Source: Atriophallophorus winterbourni (taxonomy: Eukaryota > Platyhelminthes > Trematoda > Plagiorchiida > Microphallidae). Taken from it: a stretch of 64,000 nt of DNA. This document shows, in pieces, positions 43,601-56,879 of this stretch. The position numbers and the translations under genes are program-made. The notes under the pieces were generated by a model. That model was not told where the DNA came from. It saw nothing but the letters and a program-made list of their open reading frames with translations, and ran no database searches. Where the stretch lies: assembly GCA_013407085.1 (NCBI GenBank), contig JACCGJ010008725.1, forward strand, positions 62,001 through 126,000, written 5' to 3'. Numbering within the stretch: the first letter of the stretch is position 1; each line of letters opens with the position of its first letter.

Positions 43601-44869
43601 TTACGGTAAGCATGCAACAAGGAGAAGCTGTTTACTCATATTCAAAATATAATAGTATCGTATATTACAAATACAAAAAATATTCTATAAAACGACATAG
43701 ACAGTTTTCAAGCCTGACAAAAATTAAACTTCAACTAATCACTTTGAGGTGTCAAACAAAGAACAAGCATATTTTATTGATGTATTCTATTACTTTCAAA
43801 TTGAATACCAAACTGATGTTTGTACACAAACGTAATCAAATTTTTATAGCGCTGTTCACAACATTGAAACTAAAACGGATCTCTCTCCCAGCTCAAAGAA
43901 AATATAACTGTCTAGTCTGTTCAAATTAACTGTTGTCGATTACAAAATTAAAAATTTCTTCAAAGTAAGTCGTCATTTTACGCTTGAGTGGACGTGAGAA
44001 CATCACACGTGCAGCCTCACACGAAAACGATTTTTCCACTCACCAATCCCTGAGATGGCGTCTGTCAGTTGGATGTTATTCGAATGAAAAAACTACGTTC
44101 CAAAGAAATTCCAGTCAATTTTTTCTGTTTGAACGGAATTGTTGAAAAATGTCCGTTTCATCGGCGCGGGTGAATAGGAAATTCGCCCATTCGTTTAGGC
44201 TCAAACGAGTTGATCGATCGATAATGAAGGAATGAGCTGAGATACAATTAAACTCAGATCCCAAAAAATTCAAACCTTGGATAATTTGACTTGGAGATCG
44301 TTTTGGAATATAAACTTATATTTTGCTATGGGAACTTTGGTAAATCATCCTAATTTATCGTATGCAAGTACAAATATATCCTAAAATTCAAGTCTATACG
44401 TTGTTTGTAGACAAATTTGTCAAACCGAATTATAGCGGGTTGTGCACACTTATCAGATGACGTTTTTCAACAGAGATCAACTTTTGTGGCACCTTGTAAG
44501 TCTTTCGACTTCCACGTTAGAGTTAGTGGGATCGATTATCAGCGTGTTGACGAAAATTCGGCACTGAATGCTGAGATCGAGATCTACGTTAAACACTTTC
44601 TGCCTGCCGAAAAATTGTTATTTGTGATTTGAAATTAGTATCAATTTGAGATAATGTGCAATTATATATTTAATCTTGTGATTATTTTTCTGCTGGCTTT
44701 CATACAGTCTACTTCGAGGAAAAAATATTTGAACCCATTGAGGACGACATATGAATTCAATTGCAAATTTCACCGTTTTAAGATTGATATTACTACGGTT
44801 TAGCCTTGAAACAATCAGAGTAAACTACCTGGTTTAATGGTATCCAAGAATCTCAATAATTTTTGACAG

Positions 44870-44991
44870 GAAAGTTATATAAACTCGAAACATTGGAAAT
44901 TCATCGAATCACATTCGCTAATCTGAGAGCATTTCGAAAATCCGGTCGACGTGACATACGAACTGATATTAATATAATAATGCCTTGCAAG
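44870..44991 (+). CDS. Putative internal exon, unknown protein
   Basis: Clear acceptor (AATAATTTTTGACAG ending 44869) and strong donor (CAAG|GTAGGTG at 44992) enclose 122 nt open in one frame: KLYKLETLEIHRITFANLRA then FRKSGRRDIRTDINIIMPCK. The frame enters with two bases left from a previous exon. No domain recognised. An open stretch at 44460-44632 (start STFVAPCKSFDFHVRVSG) could be an upstream exon but its donor does not fit the phase. The exon lies just 150 bp from the 3' end of CR1-G. Confidence 0.35.
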
Positions 44992-45143
44992 GTAGGTGAA
45001 ATATAATTGAACACGAAAATTGAAAGTGAAATGAATATTAACCAAATTATTACAAACCTTGAACCAGATAAGAGTGAAACTATAGGTACTAATGCATATA
45101 TGTGTACAAATAAAATCAAAATCAATGGGACGATGATAGCTTA

Positions 45144-48100
45144 TTAATAGTTGGGGGCAAAATTCGTAATAGCTCTCATATAATCATCAAGTTTCGATTT
45201 GAATATAGATAAACTTTTTGAGCTTACCAAATCGGAAGGTAGGGAATTCCAAACAAAGCACAAACACACCGAATAAAAATACCTGCGACAGTTCAGTTTG
45301 GAATGTGGTATTTCCAACTTGGAACCATGGCCACGGCTGTTGCTGGAAAATCGAAGGTGGAATAATATGTCCAGGGGGTAGGAAACAGTAATAAGTATTT
45401 TGTATGCGAGGATGAGATCACCTCGCATTCTTCTTTGTGTAAGTGTCCTCAGCTCGAGTCCAATGATCAGCTTAGAAGCTCTCCGACATATTTGATCCAG
45501 AAGTAAGATGTCTTTCTGGAGCCATGGTGTCCAGGCTTGTGTGGCATAGTCTAGAACCGGGTGTATATATGTGTTCTTCATGAGAGGAAAACACCCCGGA
45601 GAAAAACGTCCAAATATCCACCGTAACATGCCAAGCAGCCGAGACGCGCTTTTGTAAACGGTTTCACATTGTAGACCATTTATCAAACTACCTCAAATCC
45701 AGACACTCAGGCCCTTTTCTTCTTCGGTGTACTCCAGGTTTCTGTCGCCGAGCTTGATTGATAGGAAAAGCCAAGGTCACGTCCGATCTGAATCATCTTC
45801 GACTTTTGCATATTCGATGACAGTTTACTTTCGGATGACCACTTGTACAAAGCATTCAAATCGTTTTGCAGCAAAATACAATCGTCAGCATCTCTGATTC
45901 GCCTCCATACTTTTATATCGTCAGCGAACGAAACCATCTTACTATCATTTGGTATTGGTATATCATTCATATAGACTAGAAGCAGTATTGGTCCAAGCAC
46001 TGAGCCTTATGGAACACGGCTGGTGTCATCGATGTTCATTGATAATAGGCCGTCCACACGAACTCGGATGTGTCTGTTGCTGAGGTAGTCTTTTATCAAT
46101 TCGTATAGTCTTCCAACAATACCGTGTTTCTTTAGCTTGTTCAAGAGTACATTATGATCAACTCTATCGAACGCTTTAGAAATGTCCAGGTAGCGCGCAT
46201 GAATACAGCCCCCGCATCTACAATCCTCATCCAATCGTCTAAGCTTGTCAGCAAATTTGTTAGACAAGAGCGATTTCTGCGAAATCCATGTTGGGCAACT
46301 GCCAAAAGTTGGTTCGTTTCCAGATGTCGCATGATTTTTGCGGTTATTATTCGCTCAAAAACTTTTGATACCGAAGACAGCAATGCCACCGGCCTGTAAT
46401 TTTAACTTCAGAACGGCAACCACCTTTGTAAATGGGTATTATTTGTCCCAGTTTCCAGTCTATTGGCACTACGCCAGCTTGGAACAAATTATTAAACATG
46501 CAAAATAGACGTTCATATAGCTGCGCATGACAGGTTTTGAGCAGCTTTGGAGTTATCTCGTCTGGTCCTGGAGATTTCTTTACGTTTAATTTTCGTAAGT
46601 GCTGCGCTACCACCATCGCAGTAACCAATACTTCATCCAAGGTCGGTCGGTCAAGTCGAACGATTGGTTCCTGATCAGGCTCCGTTGATTTCGGCGCAAA
46701 AACTCCGGCATAAAAGTCTGCTAACAGATCACCGGTCTGATTTATGGATTCTGTGAAGCCGGACGAAGTTTTTAGGGCAAAGACTCCTGGTTTAATATTT
46801 GTTCTATCGTTTACAAGAGCTTCGGATTCTGGTGCATCTGAGAAATCAATTGCGATTGGAAAGCTTGTTTATCATATCGAATTAAGATGATAACTTTGTT
46901 TCGCATTCGTGTAAATTGTGCCCGAGAATCAGCTGTGTTGGTAGCCTTGTGAAACTCCCATGCCATTGCCCTTTGTTTCATCCACTTTTTAGTCCTGCTT
47001 CATAGTAAAAATTTATTACATTGAGACGTTATCTTCAAAACAAACATTAAATGTTCCTCCAATATAGATTTTAGGTGTTGTAAGAGAGAGCGCAAATGAC
47101 TATCCGGATCGGAGTAATCCAGTTGTGCGAAACTAGTGCTCTGTAACTCGGCACACAGAGCACGGTAGTTCACCCTTCTGACGCATTTCATTCCGTGACT
47201 GTTGCACCTAGCGCTACAAACGTAATCGAATTCAAGGACAACGTGAACACTTCGTCCGATTGGCAGTTTATAAACGATATTCTCTACAGCTGTGGGATCT
47301 GATGTAAGTATTAGGTCTGACCTTCTCATAGAATTAAATCCAAAAACGCGGTTATAAAGGGGTGCGTAATCCAAAACGGCTCGAAGTTCATTTTTAAGTG
47401 CCTCTAATGGATGATCATTCCGTCTATAGAGATGGGGAAAGTTGAAATCCCCCATTATTAATATTTGAGTATTGTACCGCGTTGTTACGTAGCGCAAAGC
47501 ATTAATCAGTTTATTGTTTAGGTCGAGAGTTGCTGTTGGAGAACCATAGATCACTCCAATAATGCAATGGTCTCCTGAAGTAAGGGTCAGAGAGCACTAA
47601 AGTGTGTCAGTGATATGAAGGGGCTGGTCGTTCATAGCTCTACATATAAACGATTGCTTGAAGTAGAGTGCTACGCCTCCACCATCGCCTAAACGATCAC
47701 GCCGGAATAGAGACATGCTGGGCAAAGAGAGTTCATTATCAGACAATGAGGCATGGAACCACGTTTCTGTTTTTGCAACTATGTCTGGCGCCGATTCATC
47801 ACAAATCTCAGACAATTCGATTAATTTGTTGAAAAGGCTGTTCGCGTTTGTATAAATGTACTTGATCGTATTTTTCGTGTGTAATAACGGGGTGTAAACT
47901 GAATTTATTGGCCCGGCTTCTCTGAAGTCGGATTTAACCAGCAGTGATGAATCATGTGGTATGTGAGAACGTGCTATACAGTGTGATGCCGGATCCCTCT
48001 GAATAGTCAGTGCCTGAGATGGTAAAGCATGTGTGCTTCTTATTGGTAACCGACCGCCTGAGTCGACAATTAGTTTTCCGACCCCGAATCCCACAGTGAA
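45144..48100 (-). mobile_element. CR1-G: nearly full-length CR1
   Basis: Minus, in order: leader and endonuclease (48094-47597: YTNANSLFNKLIELSEICDE, KTETWFHASL, GGGVALYFKQSF; 47554-47000: TQILIMGDFNFPHL, LPIGRSVHVVLEFD, where SDH is changed), linker (47000-46650), RT (46640-46347: KKSPGPDEITPKLLKTCHAQ, YKGG; 46389-46007: QHGFRRNRSCLTNLL, YLDISKAFDRVDHN; 46000-45707: MLGPILLLVYMNDI, VSFADDIKVW), thumb and C-terminus (45686-45144: CRRASKLIIGLELRT, CRRYFYSVCLCFVWNSLPS). About five frameshifts or stops. FADD is intact but the endonuclease SDH is not. Confidence 0.85.
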
Positions 48101-48907
48101 AGATAACGTAGATTGGTCAAATGTTTATTGCGTTAGTGTACAGAAACACAGTCACTGCATCTGTCATAGACATATTTTAGAAATGAATGATCTAAGCGTT
48201 CGCTCTCGTTTTCATTAGTTGTACGTCAGGCGTTTTCGCGTCAAATGATTGTCTACAAGCCATCGAAATGCTGTGTCCGACATTGTTGAGTTGCCATTCT
48301 CGGGAAGTTGACGATTTATACCTTCTTTTAAATTCTTGTTATTGGAACACTTTTGTTACACATTTTCAGCAGCTCGAATACTTGTTAATTGGTGGTGAAT
48401 ATCGTCAAAATGTTTGGCGCTTACTACGCTTCCATGGTGCTGTAAGGTAAGGTTCTGCAGGCCATCTAAGAGCAATCTTCAATCATGTACTTCATGCTCT
48501 CTAAAAATGAACAATAACAATCGCATCCAAGATGCCGACCAATTCGTCGTTGAACAGAATTTCGCAATTGAATTTTTACAATCGCTGTAACTTGTTTACC
48601 GACTCATTAGCATCCTAAAACAACCGCATGTTCTAACTTGGAAGATGATATTTTCAAGACATCTCGCAACACGGACTAAACTTTATATGAACGTGACATA
48701 TCACGAGGCTACGATAGGTCCAATGTTAAAAAACCTACCTATTCTGACGCGGTACATTACTGATATTGTAGCGCGTGGGGGCAAATCCGAATATTTGCGT
48801 CAGTTCACTTAAATTTGACCAGTGGCAGCTGGCGAATATCTGGCCACTTGCTACAACACTTACGCTTCATAGCCGCTTGAAGACTGAGTCTCCATTCATC
48901 ACTGAGT

Positions 48908-49350
48908 TCAAACAATACAACACAAATCTCGTTCACCCACGGATCCCACAACACAAGAGAAAGCGCGTTTATTACGAACAATACAAATAAAAAAACACTT
49001 GCCTATCTTATATAGGCAAACCAAGTAACCAAAACACTGTCCTAAAACGTTTCTGTCCCGGTTGTCACTTCGTTCTGGTTTGTCAATCAACTTTGTGCCA
49101 ACTGGTACAACTTGAGCCCTTCTCAAGCAATGCTCATTCAATCGATTGCGGCTACCGTTCTCCGCCTTCTCGTACTTCTGAAGATGTCGTTGGTCTAACC
49201 GTTCTAATACAACCCTTCCGAAACTCTAATTATTACGGGTTAGCATTTGTCGTTTTCAATCTTTCCAGCGCTTCATGCTCTTGTGTTTTGCCGGAAGGTG
49301 GTGTTCTGCATATCCTTCGAAAGCTCGTAGTTAGCACCTCGCACAATCGA
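48908..49350 (-). mobile_element. PLE GIY-YIG C-terminal remnant
   Basis: Minus reading near 49140: NEHCLRRAQVVPVGTKLIDK then PERSDNR, the H..........ILD....W..R pattern downstream of the GIY-YIG core in Penelope-like elements. Upstream, toward 49350, broken pieces (RTPPSGKTQEHEALERLKTT) in shifted frames match 40450 on minus. No GIY-YIG core or RT nearby. A third PLE family relative to PLE1 and PLE2/PLE3. Confidence 0.45.
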
Positions 49351-51649
49351 CAATATAAACTTCATTCTCACTGTAGAAATAAAATACTTTCTCACTTATA
49401 TCTAATGGAATCAAATTGATTTCAAATAATCGGAACGTTAGTACACTGAAAACATACATGATTTACGTGCCGGTAAATCGGCAAAATAATTTATTAATTA
49501 AGCAAGAATATTTATATCCAATAATCTGTGTTCCCCAACGTTTAATAGGGTCATTTATAATCCTGTCAGTGTCGTTCATGAAACAAACTCAGTGTTGGTT
49601 GTGTATGTATCCGTTACGTGAATGAAGGCAGATTATTTTCACCACAAAAAGTAGTAATGCTTTGTACCGACAGACCGAATTTATCATGCTTTTCGAATTA
49701 TTAGATTTTAATTACATAAAACTCCAATCATTATTAGATGTAAAAATTGCTTGTGACTTTCTAATCAACACCACTTATCCTCACACAACATTTTTGTAAA
49801 TCGACACAGCGCCTAGGACTCAATTCATGGTACTGTTAAATAATAACCTGGTCGAGGTTTATCACAATGAAAGCCATTTGCTTAAGTTGATACGAAATTT
49901 ATTTGAACTTTCATAGCTAATGTGATTTATCCCAGCGGTTTAGACAACAAAATAGGAATAGCCCATTCAACAAAACCCAATGTAAGGTAGCCTTCGCAGT
50001 TCAGCACCAATTCAACCGGTAAATACGAATTCCGGACATCGGCTTCTACTCAATTCGAATGAATCATAATTGGCCATGCATAGTGCGTGACACAAAGCTG
50101 TTTGAAGTATAAATCAGTACGTTACTTTTCCAGGATTAACATTATTTCTACCAAAACCGTTTGAATAGTTCTGTTTTGATATGCTGGTTTTGGATATCTA
50201 TCCTTCTGTCGCTTTGTAGCGGGAGTTAGTTCACAGATCTACTGAAGACACATCACTTGATCATTTGACTTAGTCGCGTTTATTACACGTGGAGCATTTA
50301 GCGGCAACAGCAAACGTCCAAATGCTTTTGGTTGGTCGAAGCTTCTCAGTTCAGTGGCTAAATGAAAGAAATCTGCTTCCGCAATGCTATATAAGCCTCC
50401 CATCTTTGATTTCACCTTTTGAGCTCCAGTCCAGTACTCGCCTTTTGACATTTTCGATTGTTTGTAGCCTATCAAAATCCATTATCTGTTGTTAAATTTG
50501 TTTGTTTTTCTTTCTATAATTAATAGGTTAAATACTTTTCCAGAAACATGATGTTGAATACACGGTGAAAACATTTGCACACAAAGGTCTATAAAATGTG
50601 GAGAAGCTAGTTACCTTCTGTGTCCCGGATCCATAAAGTATGGTTGCGTTATCATCGGTGCTGAAAATGTGGAACTTGCTTCGCAGCTAGCTAAATGTTG
50701 AGTTTCGCTTTGTTGAAGTGACCAATCACGTCTACGTCGGCATCCTCCATTACTGTGTTGACTACCGTACAGTTTATCGTTGATTGCGATCTGTTAATTG
50801 TTATTTTTAGATCATCACGAATATGACGAAAGCTTGGAGACAGAGGTCTATTTTTTATTGCTGGACTAAAGTAGGTTGTATGAATATTTTGGAACAGAAA
50901 GCTCAAATACCAAGACGTTGGGTTGTTTTCATGAAAAGTACCTTCAGTTCACTAGCGCCTTCGGGTTTATTGCTTTTAACAACGACAGGCAGCAAGATAA
51001 TTTTCTATTAGCCTTGGAACCGCTTGTGAATAATAAACAAATTTTGACCTTGAAACTGCTGTTATATCTTTTTCATAATGAGAACAACGGCGTTCGAATA
51101 CAGACAAAGATGTAAGATTTATAGCAAAAAACAAATAGCTGTAAATCACAATAGAATTTAGATTAAAATCCCATAAAATCATAATTTTGTTTTTCATCAT
51201 GGTGGAACGTGGGAAAAATAAACCAATATTTCGTAGGTAATTGTGTTAAAACGATTGATGATATTGTACGATTGTGTGAACCGTCATCCAGAAAAGTGTA
51301 TACCTTAGAATCTACGTGGTTGTTATCAACAAACAAACGTCAATACAGGGTTGCTGGACGAAAAGTTTCCAACATCCGTTATAAAATCTGCATCATCTAT
51401 GCTGGCACAATTTCTGATGTTAGATTGTTCCAGTGGTAACCTAATTGTGTAAGGTGAACGTATTAATTCGAGAGCGAGCAAATTATTGTTGGGATACTGA
51501 AACTTAGTTTAAATAGAGGACTCCGAAGTCATTACTCTTGTGAGTATAAAGTCACCTCAAATTTATTTACGCAATACTGTTAGCGAGCCCAATCTAGACA
51601 GTTGCTACTTACAGGCAAGATTATATCCAATGCTTATTATTTCATAAGC
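49351..51649. other. Unassigned sequence
   Basis: No gene or repeat that could be supported. Short open stretches exist but overlap on both strands without motifs or splice signals. Confidence 0.4.
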
Positions 51650-51910
51650 TCTCAAAGAGTGAAATGTCTACTTCCAACCATAGTATCAAAGCTTGGGCTG
51701 TATAGCCCAAAACTTGGTGTATATAGTAACTTGGCTAATGAAGCCTGTTCAAAATAGCCAAAAATGCATCGAAGTAATTCCAGCATACTGGCAGCACGCT
51801 TGTAGGTGACTTCGTAAGGTAGACCGTATTTCAGACTCCCATATGCAATGGGCCTAGTTTCTTTCTCTGAAGTTGTCCATTCCAAAATTTGACTTCTCGA
51901 GTGCATAGCA
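51650..51910 (-). mobile_element. CR1 C-terminal (thumb) fragment
   Basis: Minus: ILEWTTSEKE...AYGSLKYGLPYEVTYKRAAS, MLELLRCIFGYF corresponds to LSWTESERDLGVWVCGSLKN and the following YKRASKLLGMLRRIFRTFS of CR1-C. The fragment is open for about 80 codons but contains neither RT core nor 3' tail. Confidence 0.65.
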
Positions 51911-52299
51911 GCATGTAGGTTTGGTAAATCACGCCTTGAGATTCAACCCTTCACTAACAATTAGCTGGAATTACACATCGGAGCGCTAGAGCTCACCAGC
52001 GAGAGTTCTACCTACTTATTGAAGAAACAAAACTTTAAATGGTATTCAAATAACATAAAATTATTAGAGGAATGAATTTTACGGACGTTGCTCACTTCTT
52101 TGATAAATGCTCAAATATCTCGTGCAATAGAGTTGGAAGGATTTGCTGAAACACGCATCCAGAGAAATAAAAGGGGAAAAGCTAAAACAAGCGATCTAAC
52201 GGAACTGTTAAATCTGAACCATATATGTAATATGAACCATTGTTGTCGATAGACTACGCTGTAACTGTTGCTTGTTGATCATTCCACAGTTAGAGAATA

Positions 52300-52530
52300 C
52301 TACTTTAATTTGTACTGGATAACCCCTTACTTACCTTTGATTATTAAAAGCGGGGTTTATTATAAGCATTAGAATGTTTATCGTTGATGTGATCTCTATC
52401 ACCAGACATGAACAATATCTACCAACATTCGCTACCTGATTAGTGCAAACAGCACGAAACCGGCCGTGGTGTGAGTGTGATGGAAATGTATGCAAATGAG
52501 CATTTTTGTTCATGAATAATATTTTTTTAT
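52300..52530 (+). repeat. Retrozyme-like repeat with hammerhead
   Basis: Hammerhead at 52431-52474 followed by GTGTGATGGAAATGTATGCA and AATGAGCATTTTTGTTCATG, the same downstream block as at 42801-42840 and 18870-18890. Upstream body is poorly conserved. Confidence 0.5.
52431..52474 (+). ncRNA. Hammerhead ribozyme, ACCGGU type, G8 mutated
   Basis: Plus: GCTAC, CTGATTA (G8 to T), GTGC-AAACA-GCAC, GAAA, CCGGCC, GTGGTG. Helix II is perfect and helix I is good, but G8 is the general-acid position and its loss should prevent cleavage. Confidence 0.65.
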
Positions 52531-54760
52531 AAGCATAGGTCATTTTACGCGTTTCCTTCGCAAAACGTTCGTTGGAAACTAAAGCCAAACCACGAACTTA
52601 GAGATATTGTGTCATTGTTTCCGGAGTGACCGATACTGGGGTATTCAAGTGCGTGAACTTTTTGTTAGTCATACAGGCAAGAAATGAAAATACAGACTTC
52701 GCAGTAGAACTGTTAAGGTGTTAAACAAAGCGTGAATGAAAAAGGGACACAAACTACAATTGTCTGAAATTGGCTTCCTGATCAAGCGTGACATGTGATC
52801 GTATTGTGTCTTGAAATGTATTTTCTACTTAACCCGTTGCCAATGCTGGTGTTGAGTATTTTAATCATGCGTTAGTAACACGTAGTAGCAACAATGACAT
52901 TAAAAGGTAGTTACATATTCTGACTCCAGTCGGTGCCCAATTTATACGTGAGAATTGGAGATCGAACCCAAATTAGTTAATCGAGTTAAGATATGAATCT
53001 TTCCAAGCTATGAATGCAAGTATTTTACATATACCGAGGCAACAAAAAATGTTGGTTTTGTTTACGTCATTCAAGAGCCAGAGAAATATAAACACACCGA
53101 TAGTAGCATTCATTTTAGCATTTATAGCTTCATAGAGGCGCCAGACGACAGACAGAAATATTTAAACTTTAGATTTTTTAATTTACGTGAATTTTGACAG
53201 GTAAATATATCGAAAAATTGTTGCTGTTAAGTAAATTTTGGGTGGGCGAAAGATACTATAAACATGCACGCTACATTGAAAAGATAAACCTCGTCATATA
53301 GCACATCACACCATATTTCCATCCTGCAAAATAATCCGAATAGCAAGCAAAGTTGTGAAGCTGAACCCAATATTAATACTAATAATATGAAAAGAAGCGG
53401 GGATCGTGTGTCTGACTCGTTAGTATGTTGTTTAATTGCCGAATTGTGAACATATTACCTCCCCCATTCGGGCTAATGAATTCTGAGAAAATCACCGATC
53501 CTATAGACCTCAGCAACTGGATAAGTAAAAATGCACCGTGAACTGATAGTCAAACTGAGGAAAGTGGTTGGGTAGCTTGAACGTACCTTATCGGATTCCT
53601 GCTCATAAACACAATTCTAACGATGAATACTCAAATGGTTATACCCACGTTTAAATAATAGCAATTCAGATATCGGAAATGAGTGATTTAGCCGATTTCG
53701 ATCTCTTTCATAGCAAACGTTTTGACATTCTATTAACTGAATTCGGGCTGTGAAAACACTACTGATGACTATGCAACCGGAATATAAAAATAACACGTGG
53801 CAATTTGTCTGACGCCAGATTTTTTCTGAGGATATAAATTAGCGGTGAAATATCAGCCATTGGCGTCGCTCGCAGTTGTCCCGCGATTGGGTACACTCGA
53901 TATAAAACGCGCCTAAGAAATTCATTTGATTTTCAGAAATACAAGTAAAATATAAAAAATCGATATCGATGGTGGACAAGTGCTCGCAGCGAGTACTTGC
54001 CTTAAGTCATACGAAATAGGCATTAATAAAATCAGATTTGTATAGCCATAATATGATTGCACGTAACGGGCGATCGCAAACGTTGTGATCAACTAATTTT
54101 GTTTTGGGAGAAAGCCAAAGACGATAGGTTGTTTTCGCAACATAGATTTATATATATTTCTGTTGACCCAATAGAAAAGAACTGCTACATGTTTCATCGG
54201 CAAGTTCCTTGGTGAGTATGAGAGAACGAACTGAGTTAAGGCTAGTGGAATAGGGGGCAATATCAATATATATTTCAAGCACTACACCAAGTGTACTTTT
54301 ACGAATAACAAACGTCTCGATCGAAACTTATTAAAACTTAGTTGGAACGCAATGGAAAGCCAAAGTAATGGTTACCTAGCGCATGGTAAATTATGTACAA
54401 TTTACTTAAAATTACTAATGCACTGTACCGACAGTGCAGTGGTAAATTGATTTTCACTGGGTTAATAAGTGCATGCGATAACAAGCCACAGTCCCAAGCG
54501 CGATATCTGTTTCTTATATATAGATATAAATATAGATGGATATCTTGATAGTATTTGATTCTGTACATTTAGCTTCCCTCGTGTCCTGTAGTCCTTTAAA
54601 TATTCATATATGGATACTTACATGCTTACATAGAAAAACGCACGCTTGAGTATATTTAGTGAAAAACAGTTCCAAAAGTATTGAAAAAAGTTAAAAAATG
54701 GTAATCGTTTTAAAACGAACAAACGTCAGGTCGCCGGTCTTGGTAAATTGTACAACATGC
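52531..54760. other. Unassigned AT-rich sequence
   Basis: No supported gene or repeat seen on either strand. Confidence 0.4.
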
Positions 54761-54763
54761 ATC

Positions 54764-54950
54764 CTACATACATACATACATACGAATTTATAAGTAAATA
54801 CACACACGTAAATTCATACAAACATAAAAATACATACAAAGATACACATATATTCATCCATGTACATACATACATACATACATACATATCAAGATCAGAA
54901 TATATACACATATGCATACATAGATAAATACGTACGTACAAAGCATACAT
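54764..54950. repeat. Imperfect (TACA)n microsatellite
   Basis: Runs of ACATACATACATACATAC separated by degenerate ACA-rich sequence. The low-complexity reading frames across it on minus are artefacts. Confidence 0.85.
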
Positions 54951-54959
54951 TTATAAATG

Positions 54960-56870
54960 CTTACGCGCACACAAACGTTGAGTGTATCAGCGGCTATGAT
55001 CGGCATATTGCACCATGACCTACGGAGCTAAGCGACTGAAGTTCTTTTCTGTTTCACACTTTCACCGACGTCTCATCGCCATCATCACAAGAAACAGCCC
55101 TACACCGGTAGCAAAGACCAAATTTCTAACTACTAAACAACCATAACAAGGAAATCCTAAATCGATGAGGAAAGTGAACTTCAAAATCAAAGGAAATGGT
55201 GTAAGGGTAAGTACAGACACACTGGAATGACAGGCCTCCACCCCTTGGGGTTGCGAGATATTTTCCCCGTTTTTGGCTTGCATTATGTGTTGTCATTCTC
55301 TACTGATTCGTTGTCAATTTTTCAGCTTATTCTGCGTTCTTGTAGTAAACACTTCTCTTGCATCTTTCTAATAGAAGTACGAGGTATTAAAAAGGTTGAG
55401 GACCACTGTGTTCGGCAGAAAATCTACACGAAAATGAAACAAGTTATTTTAGTGGAAACACATCATTATTGCGGTGTCGGAAAATTGTCACGAGGAGCAT
55501 CAATAATACATACACAGTGAGAGATGGAAAAATTGAGTGAGTAAGAGAGAGAGGCAAAAAGAAGACGAACAGAATAAAATCGGTTAATCCACAGTGGATC
55601 ACAATTGCTCTTTATAAGACATCGCTAGATGACATACGAGTATGATATGATTCAACCGAGATTCGTGAAAAAGTCATTTGAAGCAAAGGGAAAAGATTAA
55701 ACCACGAAAACAAAACTGTGAGTACCTAGCGCGTTGTTCGCAAGGTGAATAAAACCGGAAACATTGGCAGAAAATATTGATTCTTGGGCCTTGGGCGAGC
55801 ACGATAGTTGTGTAGAACTAGATAGGGATCATCGGTGAGCAAGGCGGGATGTTGAGTGGGTGAGCGAAATGAGAAATATGCGTCTATTCACAAACAAACA
55901 AAAAATGGTTCGTCACATCCCCCCGGTTGTACATTGGGCGAGAGTTTCACTCAAAACGGACGCGCAGTTGATTGTCGTCTCGTTCGAACCGGAAGTCGAT
56001 CCAGGAATGAAAGGCTTAAGGGTGTGGGACTGTGTGATGTTGGCAGGTGTGTTTGCTTCCTTGGCGAAGTTTATTAGGTCTGGCTGCCAACCATTTGGAC
56101 GGTCATCGATTTTCTATCGAGAAACGGACAACAATGGATGTGAAACGAATTCCGGCAAGAGTTTGAGTATTAATATCGGAAATAGTGTGAGACAGAAAAA
56201 TATTTAAACGTTATAGTCTGTCGGCTTCGATCATGGAAACAATTTTGATCAATTCGCAGTAATAAGTTGGAATCTTATATCGATTGAGGAAGTAGTGTAG
56301 TTGAGTTGTTCTCGTGATGTTGACTTGCTGAAGCTAATAGTGTTCCACCACATTTATCCCACCTTTTTGTTCAGTTTGTGGTGAGCTATTCAGATGGTAA
56401 TTATAAATGGAATGGCAATCGTTGTGCCTCCAGCACGAAATCCTTTGAATGATATTGGGCGGGATAGTTTGTGGCAGTACAGACCCATCAGGCGTTTACA
56501 TGATTGATGCAAAAAAAGTATTTCCAAAAACCCACCAAATAGTGAATAACCACCATACGTCAGTCAATCCATCTTGTTGAGTCACACGCATGATGTTACT
56601 CAAGCCTTATTGAAAGGGAACCCTACAATTTACTATATTGCGCAGTGTGATGGCCCATCAGAATTAAGACCACAATTGATTGCAGGCAATGATGCATAAC
56701 CCAACATCTATCGTTTTCGAGTTATTATGTCAGCATGATGTTGCCAAGTGAGTGATATCTGCGAGATTTTAAGTCGGCGCCTCGCGCGATAACCAAATTA
56801 GCTGTGTGCATTAGGTGATCGATTTGATTATGAGTTCTACAGTAAGACTATAATGTATCTGTGGCGGAAT
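54960..56870. other. Unassigned sequence with two weak open stretches
   Basis: 55082-55190 on minus reads as a hydrophobic C-terminal-like peptide (ILKFTFLIDLGFPCYGCLVV...FLVMMAMRRR, stop). 55860-56207 on plus is open for 115 codons without recognisable motif. Neither has convincing splice or promoter context. Otherwise nothing recognised. Confidence 0.3.
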
Positions 56871-56879
56871 ACGCTGTTC

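Noticed and set aside
43534..43929. 131-codon open frame on plus
   Set aside because: It starts inside a retrozyme-like repeat, is K/I/N/Y-rich as AT-rich non-coding DNA tends to be, and shows no domain or splice context.
54726..54950. 74-codon YVCMY-rich frame on minus
   Set aside because: Translation of the (TACA)n microsatellite.
55082..55190. Hydrophobic C-terminal-like peptide on minus
   Set aside because: It could be the end of a membrane protein, but there is no clear acceptor, family or upstream exon.
55860..56207. 115-codon open frame on plus
   Set aside because: A second overlapping frame is equally open over much of it, and there is no recognisable motif, start context or splice site.
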